DNA from: Pseudomonadota bacterium
Lineage (GTDB): Bacteria > Desulfobacterota > Desulfobulbia > Desulfobulbales > Desulfocapsaceae
Assembly: GCA_018821785.1 (NCBI GenBank)
Contig: JAHJLI010000146.1
Location: 1-55,097 of the forward strand
Direction: 5' to 3'
DNA: 55,097 nucleotides
The notes below the pieces were generated by a model. That model saw only the letters and a list, made by a program, of their open reading frames with translations, was not told the origin of the DNA and searched no databases. The position numbers were made by a program, and so were the translations under genes. Numbering within the stretch: the first letter of the stretch is position 1; each line of letters begins with the position of its first letter. Positions 26,900-35,620 of this stretch are shown one piece after another.

Positions 26900-27013
26900 A
26901 TGGGCGATAAAGGTGGGAAAAAAGATAAAAACAAATCCCAGAAACAGACTGACGTGAAACACAAACAAAAAGACAAACAAAAAAGCGATAAACAACCTAC
27001 CAAAAAAGCTTAA
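26900..27013 (+). CDS. 37-residue lysine-rich small protein
   Basis: Short frame starting MGDKGGKKDKNKSQKQ and ending QPTKKA, with AAAAGGAG 7 nt before the ATG and TAA at 27011. Nearly half of the residues are lysine, with Gln, Asp and Ser, and no hydrophobic core, so it should be disordered and strongly basic. Tiny Lys-rich proteins beginning 'MGDK' are found in many proteobacteria without known function; nucleic-acid binding is a plausible guess. It follows the AAA/Lon gene by 218 bp and precedes the terminator at 27114-27145, so it may share that transcript or have its own promoter. Confidence 0.65.
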   Translation: MGDKGGKKDKNKSQKQTDVKHKQKDKQKSDKQPTKKA

Positions 27014-27113
27014 GGCGGGTCATGCTGCTCTTCGGCTCAGGCTTAATCGGGTTTGGCAGCAATTGGCGGTCACCGAAAACCCTGATGACTTTTTAGCATC
27101 ACAGACACATCAA

Positions 27114-27145
27114 GGCAGGGTCATTCATTTGACTCTGCCTTTTTT
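27114..27145 (+). terminator. Rho-independent terminator
   Basis: GGCAGGGTCA / TGACTCTGCC arms (one G-T pair) around a 6-nt loop, followed directly by T6. Ends the band-7/AAA-Lon/lysine-rich unit about 100 bp after the small gene. Confidence 0.85.
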
Positions 27146-27310
27146 ATTTTCGCCTAGGGGTAACCTGCGGGTAGCAGCTTTAAGTAATAGCGACATTTGC
27201 GTTGCAAGTGTAGTGTGGGGGTACAAGCATAGAGCTCTTTGCTGGACAAGACATTTCGAAAACCACGAAGAAAGCGATAGGTTATCTCGCACCGACTATC
27301 AGGCAAAGCA

Positions 27311-28159
27311 ATGAAAGAACATTCGAGCCCAATCCGTTTTGGCGCAGTGCTGTCAATCATGGCTATTTTCCTTGTCGTGTCCACCACCCCCTCCACTTCG
27401 GCTGAAGCCGACACATCGAAGCGGCCCTGGGACTTCGAAATCGGCTTCAGCCCATCCTACAAACCGGACTACAGCGGCAGCCAGGACTCCAGTCCGCACC
27501 TGTTGCTCTGGGCCAGCGGTGAATATCGGACCGAACATTTGGGAACCTTTGCCCTCGATAGCGGCTCACTGGCGATAGACCCCGAACTGCGTTGGAACTT
27601 CCTCGATGGCCGCGATGCCGCCTTCGGGCTGCTGCTCGGTTATCGCGAAGGGCGCGACGATCAGGAACCCGGCTTGCTTGGCAGCGGCTCCGGCAGCAGG
27701 CGTTTGCAGGGCATGGGGACGATCAGTGCTGCGGTGGATGCCGGCGTGCAGGGCCATGTCTCGGTGTTTGGCGTGCCGCTGTTCGCACAGGTTCGCTCGG
27801 CGTTGAACGGCGAGCAGGGCACGCTGGTTATCCTCGGAGCCTATATGCCGCTCGAACTGAGCAGCTGCTTCGAACTAGTCATGCTGCCCACCCTGACCTT
27901 GGCCGATTCGACCCAAATGCAGGCCTTCTATGGCGTGACACCAGCGCAGAGTGTGGACAGCGGCTTCAGAGCCTACGAAGCCCGCTCCGGCTGGCAAAGC
28001 GCAGCACTGGAAATGATTGGTGACTGGACGATCAGTGGTGGTTGGCACGCAATTGCTTCAGTAACCTACCAGCACCTGCTGGCCGACGCGGCTTCCAGCC
28101 CGCTGGTGCAGGAGAAGGGGCAGGTCAGCGGCTTACTTGGCATGTCGTACCGGTTCTGA
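27311..28159 (+). CDS. MipA/OmpV-family outer-membrane protein
   Basis: 282 residues with a signal peptide ('VLSIMAIFLVVSTTPSTSA'), then a MipA/OmpV-type beta barrel: 'FEIGFSPSYKPDYSGSQDSSPHLL', 'FALDSGSLAIDPELRWNFLDG', 'AFGLLLGYREGRDDQEP', ending 'VSGLLGMSYRF' with the C-terminal Phe needed for BAM recognition. MipA proteins scaffold murein synthases or act as outer-membrane sensors of toxicants; the role here is unknown. The gene is GC-rich with many CTG, GGC and AGC codons and stands between AT-rich flanks of over 250 bp, which suggests acquisition from another lineage. Weak ribosome-binding site. Confidence 0.8.
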   Translation: MKEHSSPIRFGAVLSIMAIFLVVSTTPSTSAEADTSKRPWDFEIGFSPSYKPDYSGSQDSSPHLLLWASGEYRTEHLGTFALDSGSLAIDPELRWNFLDGRDAAFGLLLGYREGRDDQEPGLLGSGSGSRRLQGMGTISAAVDAGVQGHVSVFGVPLFAQVRSALNGEQGTLVILGAYMPLELSSCFELVMLPTLTLADSTQMQAFYGVTPAQSVDSGFRAYEARSGWQSAALEMIGDWTISGGWHAIASVTYQHLLADAASSPLVQEKGQVSGLLGMSYRF

Positions 28160-28426
28160 CGTGCTGCTGAAAAAGGGGCATCCTCCTGCAAAGTTGTTTG
28201 AATTTAAATAAATATGGGAGATGTGCCTCCTATTCCAACCGTAAACAAAAGAGCTTAGACAGAGCTTGCGTAGAACTATTCCTAAAATACTAAACTGTTG
28301 CTTACAAGATAAATGATTTATTTTACTCCGACCCAATTCATACACAGTTCATCTAAAACGAACATATACCCAATTTCATAATAACATTCATGGCGCAAAG
28401 GGGTATCATAAACAAAGAGGGAACCC

Positions 28427-30076
28427 ATGAAACAGCAACAGATGATTCAGACATCACAGGTCGCCCAACCTAACTCATCCTACAAAAAGTCAGAAACCAA
28501 AATAATTGCCCCAGCGTTGGCCCAACTTCAATCGGGCGCCCACAACAGCTTCAGCAATCAAGGATTACTGAAGCTGTTGGCTTCCTATGATACCCAGCCA
28601 AGAACAACGAGTGAAAGTTACGAACGTGAGGCAAATCTAGTTGCAGCGCAACTTGTTCGAACGTCAGGAACCATCTCCAATAACTCCGCTCAAAAAACAG
28701 CAGTCAATTTGCGTACCCAGGGCATAGCTACTGGCGGTCCCTCTGTAAGCCATAATCTTGAATCCAAAATCAATTCGTCACTTGGGCTTGGTTGCCCATT
28801 GCCGGAATATGTTAAAGATTTCTTCGAGCCTCGGTTGGCGTGTGAGTTAAGCGACGTTCGCATACACACAAATTCCAGCGCAGCTGAATCCGCCCAGAAG
28901 ATTCACGCCCGGTCCTATACTGTTGGCAGACACATCGTGTTCGGACCCGGTGAATTTTCACCAAACACAATCAAAGGAAAGAGCCTCCTTGGCCATGAAC
29001 TCGTACACGTTGTGCAGCAAAGCTTTTTGCGAAAAGATGAGCAACATCAAAGACCCTATCTCGACTCTGTCAACCAACCAAAATTGCTTCCTGGTTTGGC
29101 TTTGACAGGTGCCTCATCGGTCTTACAACAATGTGGTCATTGTATTCCCCATATGTCCTATATGGAGAGAGGTTTAATCGCACTTTCTTCCGGCATCCCC
29201 CCTGCAATACGCCAGTTCCTCAATGCCGTGCGTGTGATGGTCATCATCTTCTGTGCAATAGGTATTGCTGCTGCATTCTTGAGTTTCTTTATCCCATGGA
29301 TTTCTGCGTTCATCCCTGCGGTAGTCATTGAAACAATTATGGGTCTGATTGATGCTCTGGGCTTAACCCTTGCTACTTTTTTCCTGGCTCAGGCGATCAA
29401 TATTTACGGCGATGCCATTCAGGATTTGAACCAATCAATTCTCATGGCAACAACCCGTGTGGATTTAGAATCTGCAGGACAGAGGTTCTGGAGCCGCATT
29501 GCAACTGTAGGAGAGAACCTACTGGCCGCAGCAGGAACCGGTCTTCCTGCGCTTCTCCGGATAAGGGGGAGCATTCGAGCTCCACGCCCTACAGCGCTCC
29601 CTCCCGCCGATCCAATTGCTGCTGATGTGTCTGCGCTGGGACAAGGCCGAATTGTCAGATTTATAAATAGCAATCCAATTCTCAACCACTGGATTAGACT
29701 CGAAGCCGGGAGAATTGAACTCCATCTTGAAGACATGATCCTGTCTCAAGGTGGTACAATGGCAGGAGGCGGCCAGCCAGTTGTGCTAAATTTACGCCTT
29801 CACAACGAAGCGCTTGCAACTGCCGCTCAGGTGGCACAAAGGTTTGGCCGACAGACTTATCGCCTGATCGCCCATGATATTAACGCCGACGAATTCCAAA
29901 GGCTGGCGGTGCTCTATCGTCGAACCCATCGAGGGACTAGAGAACTACCGAATAATCAACCTGCGGGCGACTCTCCGTGGAATGTTGAGTTCGATGTTCC
30001 AAGTAGTCATATCCCACCTTCAGGTCTCAGTGGCGCGGAAAGGACCGCTCACATTAGCCACGAATCTGCACCTTAA
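28427..30076 (+). CDS. DUF4157 (eCIS-core metallopeptidase-like) protein with hydrophobic segment
   Basis: 549 residues; GAGGGA 4 nt before the ATG. An unstructured, Ser/Gln/Asn-rich N-terminus precedes a DUF4157 domain (about 120-200): 'LPEYVKDFFEPRLACELSDVRIHTNSSAAESAQKIHARSYTVGRHIVFGPGEF', then 'GHELVHVVQQS' with the zincin-type motif H190-E-L-V-H194. DUF4157 proteins are linked with extracellular contractile injection systems and polymorphic toxins. After it come one or two long hydrophobic segments (about 268-335) and a C-terminal domain of about 200 residues that I do not recognise. No tail-sheath or baseplate genes are in the window, so this may be an orphan effector or a free-standing secreted protein. 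AT-rich surroundings fit an acquired gene. Confidence 0.75.
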   Translation: MKQQQMIQTSQVAQPNSSYKKSETKIIAPALAQLQSGAHNSFSNQGLLKLLASYDTQPRTTSESYEREANLVAAQLVRTSGTISNNSAQKTAVNLRTQGIATGGPSVSHNLESKINSSLGLGCPLPEYVKDFFEPRLACELSDVRIHTNSSAAESAQKIHARSYTVGRHIVFGPGEFSPNTIKGKSLLGHELVHVVQQSFLRKDEQHQRPYLDSVNQPKLLPGLALTGASSVLQQCGHCIPHMSYMERGLIALSSGIPPAIRQFLNAVRVMVIIFCAIGIAAAFLSFFIPWISAFIPAVVIETIMGLIDALGLTLATFFLAQAINIYGDAIQDLNQSILMATTRVDLESAGQRFWSRIATVGENLLAAAGTGLPALLRIRGSIRAPRPTALPPADPIAADVSALGQGRIVRFINSNPILNHWIRLEAGRIELHLEDMILSQGGTMAGGGQPVVLNLRLHNEALATAAQVAQRFGRQTYRLIAHDINADEFQRLAVLYRRTHRGTRELPNNQPAGDSPWNVEFDVPSSHIPPSGLSGAERTAHISHESAP

Positions 30077-30553
30077 GCGGATTTCTCCATCTATATCCAT
30101 TTGCATGGGCTGGTTCCGCAGCGAAACGGCGACAAAGGTCATTATCTGACCAACAAACATATACCGCCGAAATCTTTACCCACCTTACATGTATTAAAAT
30201 AATATGGGTAAATTTATCTCTTTTTTGCTCATATTATAGTGATATGTCCGCACCCTACCCTTACCAGGAAGAAACGATTTTCGGTAGATCGTGCTTGACC
30301 TTGTCAATGCTCTCACTAAGAAGATCACGGATACCTGAATTCGGTCTTCCCGACTCGATCTCTGAGTTCATCCGGAATTCGCATCCGAAAGAAGTGGCCA
30401 GAAGGACTCTGATAGATTTAGGTAGGCTGATGAGAAACAGGAAAGCCCATTTTTAACCTCTCTATTTGTTACCGTTACTGTGGATAACAAGAGCGGATAA
30501 CAACAGGCTTTAGTTGTCATGTAGATATGTTTTAGTCTATTAAATCGAGACCA
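30077..30553. other. Gene-poor stretch with an inverted repeat
   Basis: No convincing gene. It contains TTTACCCA / TGGGTAAA 8-bp arms (30175-30212) around an AT-rich 22-nt centre, which could be a terminator remnant or binding site. A 70-codon frame on the plus strand (30244-30456) has no ribosome-binding site or recognisable motif. Confidence 0.5.
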
Positions 30554-30643
30554 TGGCGGAGGAGCAGGGATTCGAACCCTGGGTGGAGTTTCCTCCACAA
30601 CGGTTTTCGAGACCGTCCCGTTCAGCCGCTCCGGCACTCCTCC
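30554..30643 (-). tRNA. tRNA-Ser (CGA)
   Basis: Class II tRNA read on the minus strand: 5' acceptor GGAGGAG pairs with CTCCTCC, then discriminator G and an encoded CCA. The anticodon stem ACGGT/ACCGT encloses loop CTCGAAA, giving anticodon CGA. A long variable arm (TGTGGAGGAAACTCCACC) and T-loop 'GGTTCGAATCC' are present. CGA decodes UCG serine codons. The accessory genes at 27-30 kb lie on its 3' side, where integrating elements usually insert, but no duplicated 3' end was seen. Confidence 0.95.
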
Positions 30644-30978
30644 GTACGACGGCATTGATACCAATTTCTTATGAGTTGTACAAGAAGATTAGCAGCAGTT
30701 TTGAAACAGCTTGTTCATTTGTTTCGTTTTGGCTGCAGTTCAAATGCAGTTCCTCACTTTTCTGCAACAATCGTGTTTTTAACAACGGCTTATGTACTGC
30801 TGACGCTGAAGCCTTCCGGCCAACTCTTTGAGGGAATTATTGTTACGGAAGGATTTTTTCTTCAACACCACAGTTTTTTCGGTTATGTTTGTTGACCATC
30901 TTGTCTGTTGGCTGACTCCCGATTCCTCGCAGGGGAATATAATAAAGAATTCCGTTTGTTGAGTTTAAGGCAAAATAA
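30644..30978. other. Gene-free stretch before the HDOD-GGDEF gene
   Basis: I see no gene, strong hairpin or repeat here. It probably holds the promoters of the tRNA-Ser (minus) and the HDOD-GGDEF gene (plus), but no clear -35/-10 pair stands out. Confidence 0.4.
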
Positions 30979-32502
30979 ATGAATGAGATTGATGATCTGA
31001 TCAAGCAGCAGATCAACCTCCCATCTCCTCCGGCTATCGCTGTCAAAATTCTCAATACCGTCCAGAATGAGGAATGTTCCCTTGAGGAACTTGAGAAAAT
31101 TTTGTCCGCCGATCCAGCGCTTATCAGCAAGATGCTGCGCATCGCCAATTCGGCGATCTATTCACTGCCCAATAAAGTCGGCAACATCAACCGCGCACTC
31201 TCCATCCTCGGCACCAACTTGATAAAGAACATCGCCCTTTCGTTTGTTATTGCCGGAAATCTGCGCGGCAACAACAAGTCTCTTTTTGATTTCGACTACT
31301 TCTGGCGACGCTCGGTGACTTCGGCAGTGGCTGCGGAACTGGTAATGGAGCTGATAAACAGCAAAGATGATGATATTTTTGCTGCCGGTCTCCTCCAGGA
31401 CATAGGGGTACTTGTTTTATATCTTGCCAAGGGCAAGGAATATGACAGCGCATTGAAACATTGTATCGCCAATGGTGGCACAGGCCTCGCTCTCAGCGAG
31501 CGGGAGACGTTCGGATACGATCATCAACAGGTCAGCGGCCTGCTTTTAGAAAGCTGGGGTCTTCCAAAAGGTATCAGCACGCCTGCACGCTTCCATCATG
31601 CCCCCGACCTCGCTCCAACCAAGTATTGCCGAACGGCCCAGGTGCTCAAGATGGCCAACCTGCTGTCGGCCATCTGCAACTCCAATCAGACCACAAACAA
31701 CGTTGTGGAACTACAAACGAAGATGTCTACATTCTTTGACATAACTCCCTCACAGAGCCTCCATCTTCTTGATGATATAGCCCGGAAAAGTTTCGATATT
31801 CTTCAGATCTTTGAGATTGAACCAGGACAGATAAAACCGTATTCACAATTGCTTCAGGAGGCTAACGAGGAGCTCGGGCGCTTGAATTTCTCTTACGAAC
31901 AGCTGGTGCTGGCCCTTAAAGAAGAAAAAAGCAAATCAGAAAGATTCGCCGATGAACTCCGGCAGTCCAATGATAAACTCGAGCAAATGGCTTTTCGTGA
32001 CGGCCTGACAAATCTCCACAATCATCGGTTCTTCCAGGAAAATCTCCAGCGGGAAATGGCCCGCACCAAACGCTATGGCCACCCACTCAGCCTGGTCATG
32101 TTTGATATTGATTTTTTTAAAGATGTAAATGACTCTTTCGGCCACCCTGCCGGCGATCAGGTTTTGATTAATCTTGCCGAAGCCATTACAGGTGCTGTGC
32201 GTCCCAGCGATATAGTATCCCGATACGGCGGAGAGGAGTTTACCGTCATTCTCCCGGAGACGGACCGCATCGGTATGAAAGTTTTCGCCGAACGACTGAG
32301 ACGCTGCGCTGCTGCAATGACTACGATTTTCAAAGGCAGTTCCATCAAAATCACCATCAGCTGCGGTGGTGTTCAATACTCCCGTAACGATACCATTACT
32401 CAGCGGGAACTCATTGAGGCGGCCGACAGAGGTCTTTACTTGTCGAAAAAGAATGGCCGCAACCGCGTAACCATTATTACCTTTGACCCAAAATCCCAGT
32501 AA
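30979..32502 (+). CDS. HDOD-domain diguanylate cyclase
   Basis: 507 residues. The N-terminal HDOD domain (about 10-210: 'INLPSPPAIAVKILNTVQNE', 'ILSADPALISKMLRIANSAIYSLPNKV', 'IALSFVIAGNLRG') is an HD-like signalling fold that usually lacks hydrolase activity. A helical linker (about 285-340) leads to a GGDEF domain (about 340-500) with 'DGLTNLHNHRFFQENL', 'MFDIDFFKDVNDSFGHPAGD' and the active-site motif GGEEF at 417-421, so c-di-GMP synthesis should be possible. No RxxD inhibitory site is evident just before GGEEF. Probably relays a stress or motility signal. Cytoplasmic, no membrane helices. Confidence 0.92.
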   Translation: MNEIDDLIKQQINLPSPPAIAVKILNTVQNEECSLEELEKILSADPALISKMLRIANSAIYSLPNKVGNINRALSILGTNLIKNIALSFVIAGNLRGNNKSLFDFDYFWRRSVTSAVAAELVMELINSKDDDIFAAGLLQDIGVLVLYLAKGKEYDSALKHCIANGGTGLALSERETFGYDHQQVSGLLLESWGLPKGISTPARFHHAPDLAPTKYCRTAQVLKMANLLSAICNSNQTTNNVVELQTKMSTFFDITPSQSLHLLDDIARKSFDILQIFEIEPGQIKPYSQLLQEANEELGRLNFSYEQLVLALKEEKSKSERFADELRQSNDKLEQMAFRDGLTNLHNHRFFQENLQREMARTKRYGHPLSLVMFDIDFFKDVNDSFGHPAGDQVLINLAEAITGAVRPSDIVSRYGGEEFTVILPETDRIGMKVFAERLRRCAAAMTTIFKGSSIKITISCGGVQYSRNDTITQRELIEAADRGLYLSKKNGRNRVTIITFDPKSQ

Positions 32503-32521
32503 CGGCAACTAAGGAGACCAG

Positions 32522-32578
32522 ATGCGAGACTTCAATACCGGCTACGCATCGCTTGACCCTTTTCCTGGCCAATTATGA
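32522..32578 (+). CDS. 18-codon upstream ORF coupled to the TIGR04282 gene
   Basis: Starts ATGCGAGAC with AAGGAG 5 nt upstream, the best ribosome-binding site in this gap, and encodes MRDFNTGYASLDPFPGQL. Its TGA overlaps the ATG of the next gene (ATGA), and that gene has no site of its own. It is probably a leader that couples translation; a lost N-terminus of the next gene through a frame change is the other reading, but the downstream protein already starts at the normal family position. Confidence 0.4.
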   Translation: MRDFNTGYASLDPFPGQL

Positions 32579-33207
32579 CTTGTCGCAACCACCTTCTTCT
32601 CTTCACCAGATACCCTGAGATTGGTCAAACCAAAACTCGATTGATCCCGACACTCGGAGCCGGCGGTGCTGCCCAACTGCAAAAGCTCATGACCGAAAGA
32701 ATTGTCATGCAGGCCTGCATCCTCGCCGAACAGTATGATATTACAACAATTATCCATCATTCCGGCGGCAGCAAAGAAAAAATGACTTCGTGGCTTGGAC
32801 CGCTGACCTTTGTGGACCAAGCCGACGGCGATCTCGGCCTGCGCATGCAAATGGCCTTTACCCATGCCTTTTCTGGAGGAACGAAGGCTGCAGTATTGAT
32901 CGGCAGTGACATCCCGGGCATCAGTGCCGACTTGCTGGCAAGTGCCTTCGCTGCCCTGCAGAATACCAAGGTGACCATCGGCCCCAGCCGTGACGGCGGC
33001 TATTACCTCATCGGTATGCGCGCCGATGCAGCAGAAGAACTCTATCCCCTGCTCTTTGAACAGATCGTCTGGTCCACCTCCATGGTCTTTGCCCACACCT
33101 GCCAACGTCTGGAAAAAGCAGCAATTGAGACCGCCATCATGCCAACCCTCCACGATATCGACACGCCGGAAGATCTCGCTTTCGCCCGCAACCAAGGTTT
33201 GTTATAA
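32575..33207 (+). CDS. TIGR04282/DUF2064 glycosyltransferase-like protein
   Basis: 210 residues, the usual length. GT-A nucleotidyl/glycosyltransferase-like fold: 'LLLFTRYPEIGQTKTRLIPTLG' at the start, 'AAVLIGSDIPGIS' (metal-binding DxP region), 'VTIGPSRDGGYYLIGM' and 'LHDIDTPEDL' near the end are all family hallmarks. Members were named after arsenosugar biosynthesis clusters but are widespread without such clusters, so the substrate is open. Start overlaps the leader ORF; the SthA-like dehydrogenase gene follows 50 bp on. Confidence 0.85.
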   Translation: MTCRNHLLLFTRYPEIGQTKTRLIPTLGAGGAAQLQKLMTERIVMQACILAEQYDITTIIHHSGGSKEKMTSWLGPLTFVDQADGDLGLRMQMAFTHAFSGGTKAAVLIGSDIPGISADLLASAFAALQNTKVTIGPSRDGGYYLIGMRADAAEELYPLLFEQIVWSTSMVFAHTCQRLEKAAIETAIMPTLHDIDTPEDLAFARNQGLL

Positions 33208-33257
33208 GCCTTGCCTTTACCCGAAGAGATTGATTTGCAATTCCCGAGGAGCGGTGT

Positions 33258-34739
33258 ATGAATAGAACAAATATCATCAACCATGACCTGGCATCAACCA
33301 TGACCGCAACTTACTACGACTTTATCATTATCGGCACAGGTCCCGCGGGACTGGCTGCGGCAATGACCGCCGCCAAATCAGGCAAGAAAGTCCTGGTTCT
33401 GGAAAAGGAAGGCTCGCTTGGCGGCGTTTGTGTCAACACCGGCACCTTTCCAAGCAAGACTCTGCGCGAGGCAGTTCTTTATCTTACCGGCCACCTGAAA
33501 CGCAAGGTTTTCGAAGACGACTCCAGCTCCATCCAGCGAGCGGAAATCTCAATGGAAAAGCTCAAAGTCCGCCTTCATAATGTTCGAATTGAGGAACAGG
33601 CGATCATCACCTGCCAACTTGAGCGCAACGGTATCGATCTGATCCGCGGTTCGGGCCGCTTTATCGACAACCATACCCTCGTAGTCACCAGCCTTATGGA
33701 AGGCAAGGAGATTGAGGTTAAAGGCGAGCGGATCATCATCGCTACCGGCTCGCACCCCCGTAATCCGCCGGACATCCCCTTCGATCACGAGACAATTCTC
33801 GATTCGACCTCGATTCTCGGTATCAAACATGTTCCAACGAGCATGATCATCCTCGGCGGCGGTGTTATCGGCTCTGAATATGCCACCATCTTCGCCGCCC
33901 TCGGGGTCAAGGTCTCGCTGCTTGACCGTGGCGACAAGTTGCTGAAATTTCTTGATTATGAGATAATTGCTGAACTGCAGAACAACTTCCCCGGCGGGAA
34001 TATCAACTATATTAATAATTGCGGCGACTTCCGGATCGAGAAAAGCAAGTCCGGTGCCAAGGTGACGCTCAGTGGCGCGAAGGTCTTTGAAGCCGACTGC
34101 CTGTTTTTCGCCCTCGGTCGCGAGGCAAACACGGTCGGTCTTGATATACACCTCGCCGGAGTCAAGCTGAACGACCATCACTACATCGAAGTGAATGAAC
34201 TGTTCCAGACCACGTCGCCGAATATTTACGCGGTCGGTGATGTGGTCGGCTGGCCGAGCCTGGCATCCACCTCCATTATTCAGGGCCGCCTGGCCGCCCT
34301 GGACGGTCTAAAAACCAGGATCGAATCATTTCCGAAGATCTTTCCCTTCGGCATCTACACCATCCCCGAAATCTCTTATGTCGGTATCACCGAAGAAGAG
34401 GCAAGGGCCCGCGACTACAAGATCGTCATCGGTCGCTGCCGCTACCACGAACTCCCTCGCGGCCAGATCTCCGGGGAAAGTGAGGGCATGCTGAAGATGA
34501 TTGTCCACCGCGACACCCGGGAGATCCTCGGTGTCCACATCATCGGCGGCGGAGCCACGGAGGTCATTCATATCGCCCAGATGGCCCTCTTATACAATGC
34601 AAAGATTGATATCTTTATCGATAATATCTTCAACTTCCCGACCTATTCCGAGGCCCTGAAAATTGCCGCCCTGTCCGCTTCAAACCATATGCAGGAAGGC
34701 GGCAGACCGGAAGATGAATCCTGCCAAAGGCGCAAATGA
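33258..34739 (+). CDS. sthA: Soluble pyridine nucleotide transhydrogenase-like flavoprotein
   Basis: 493 residues; GAGGAG upstream of ATG 33258 (an internal ATG at 33300 would also give a full FAD domain). FAD-binding 'DFIIIGTGPAGLAAAM', NAD(P)-binding 'MIILGGGVIGSEYATIFAALG', 'NIYAVGDVVGWPSLAS' and a C-terminal dimerisation domain mark the lipoamide-dehydrogenase superfamily. The redox-disulfide motif is altered: 'GGVCVNTGTFPSK' keeps C58 but has Thr at position 63 where disulfide reductases have Cys. SthA transhydrogenases lack the redox-active pair, so NAD(P)H transhydrogenation is the best call. The next gene (DMT transporter) overlaps by 4 bp. Confidence 0.82.
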   Translation: MNRTNIINHDLASTMTATYYDFIIIGTGPAGLAAAMTAAKSGKKVLVLEKEGSLGGVCVNTGTFPSKTLREAVLYLTGHLKRKVFEDDSSSIQRAEISMEKLKVRLHNVRIEEQAIITCQLERNGIDLIRGSGRFIDNHTLVVTSLMEGKEIEVKGERIIIATGSHPRNPPDIPFDHETILDSTSILGIKHVPTSMIILGGGVIGSEYATIFAALGVKVSLLDRGDKLLKFLDYEIIAELQNNFPGGNINYINNCGDFRIEKSKSGAKVTLSGAKVFEADCLFFALGREANTVGLDIHLAGVKLNDHHYIEVNELFQTTSPNIYAVGDVVGWPSLASTSIIQGRLAALDGLKTRIESFPKIFPFGIYTIPEISYVGITEEEARARDYKIVIGRCRYHELPRGQISGESEGMLKMIVHRDTREILGVHIIGGGATEVIHIAQMALLYNAKIDIFIDNIFNFPTYSEALKIAALSASNHMQEGGRPEDESCQRRK

Positions 34740-35617
34740 CCAATCTCCGGGCGTACCTTGCCTGTACCTTTATCGTTTTTGCCTGGTCGGGATGGATCAC
34801 CATTTCACGCTACGGTGTACATTCCAACCTGCAGCCGGCAGATATCACCCTGATCCGCTATGTGACGGCGCTGCTCTGCGTCTCGCCCCTGATAATCCGC
34901 CATCGCTGGGCACGGTATAAACTGCATCAGTACCTGATCATGTCTCTAGGCATCGGCTTCCCCTATACCATGGTCACTTTTTACGGTCTGAAGGAGTTGA
35001 AGGCTGCACATGCCGGCGTCCTGGTCAACGGCATGCTGCCTGTCCTTGGTGCGGTTGCGGCCTGGTTCATACTCCGGCAGCGAGTTTCGAATCTGCGCTA
35101 CGCCGCTATTGCTTTGATCTTTCTTGCCAACTTCGTCATGGCTGGAGGCAACACCTTCTCAATAGGCCACTCCCTTGGTATACTCCTCCTGCTCAGTGCC
35201 GCGGTTTTTTATACCGGGCATATGATTGCCGTGCGACTCTGGGGTTTCGAGTGGCGGGATGTGCTGGTCGCCGTGCCTGTAATCAACACTATTATATTCC
35301 TGCCGCTGTGGTTTTTTCTCCCAAACTCTCTCAATACGGCAGGCACCTTGGAAATCCTCAGCCAGGCCCTGTATCAGGGAATCGTTGTCAATATCGTCGC
35401 CCTGATGTGCTCGACCTATGCTATCGCCCGCATAGGAACCATCACCGTTTCCATCTTCATGTCCTTTGTCCCGGTGGGCACTGCCCTCCTCGCCTGGCTG
35501 CTCCTCGGGGAGGCACTCAACAGCTGGGAACTGTGCGGTATCACCGGCTGCTCCATCGGTCTCTTTATCTATGCCTGGGGTCAGGTTGTGGAAACCCGAA
35601 AACATATACTGAAGTGA
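34736..35617 (+). CDS. DMT-superfamily (EamA) transporter
   Basis: 293 residues with about ten membrane helices in two EamA halves, the standard DMT layout. The motif region 'YGLKELKAAHAGVLVNGMLPVLGAVAAWFILRQRV' in the first half and 'FVPVGTALLAWLLLGEALNSWELCG' in the second are typical. Substrate unknown; members export amino acids, nucleotides or drugs. The ATG overlaps the sthA stop (ATGA), so the two are translationally coupled. Convergent with the radical SAM gene 3 bp away. Confidence 0.88.
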   Translation: MTNLRAYLACTFIVFAWSGWITISRYGVHSNLQPADITLIRYVTALLCVSPLIIRHRWARYKLHQYLIMSLGIGFPYTMVTFYGLKELKAAHAGVLVNGMLPVLGAVAAWFILRQRVSNLRYAAIALIFLANFVMAGGNTFSIGHSLGILLLLSAAVFYTGHMIAVRLWGFEWRDVLVAVPVINTIIFLPLWFFLPNSLNTAGTLEILSQALYQGIVVNIVALMCSTYAIARIGTITVSIFMSFVPVGTALLAWLLLGEALNSWELCGITGCSIGLFIYAWGQVVETRKHILK

Positions 35618-35620
35618 CCA

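Noticed and set aside
28427..30149. Frameshift near the end of the DUF4157 gene
   Set aside because: An overlapping frame continues past the stop, but it shows no domain and the main frame ends in plausible sequence.
30244..30456. 70-codon frame after the DUF4157 gene, as a possible immunity gene
   Set aside because: No ribosome-binding site, no recognisable motif and no hydrophobic or acidic pattern typical of immunity proteins.
26682..30643. Genomic island integrated at tRNA-Ser
   Set aside because: No integrase gene in the interval and no duplicate of the tRNA 3' end was found by eye.
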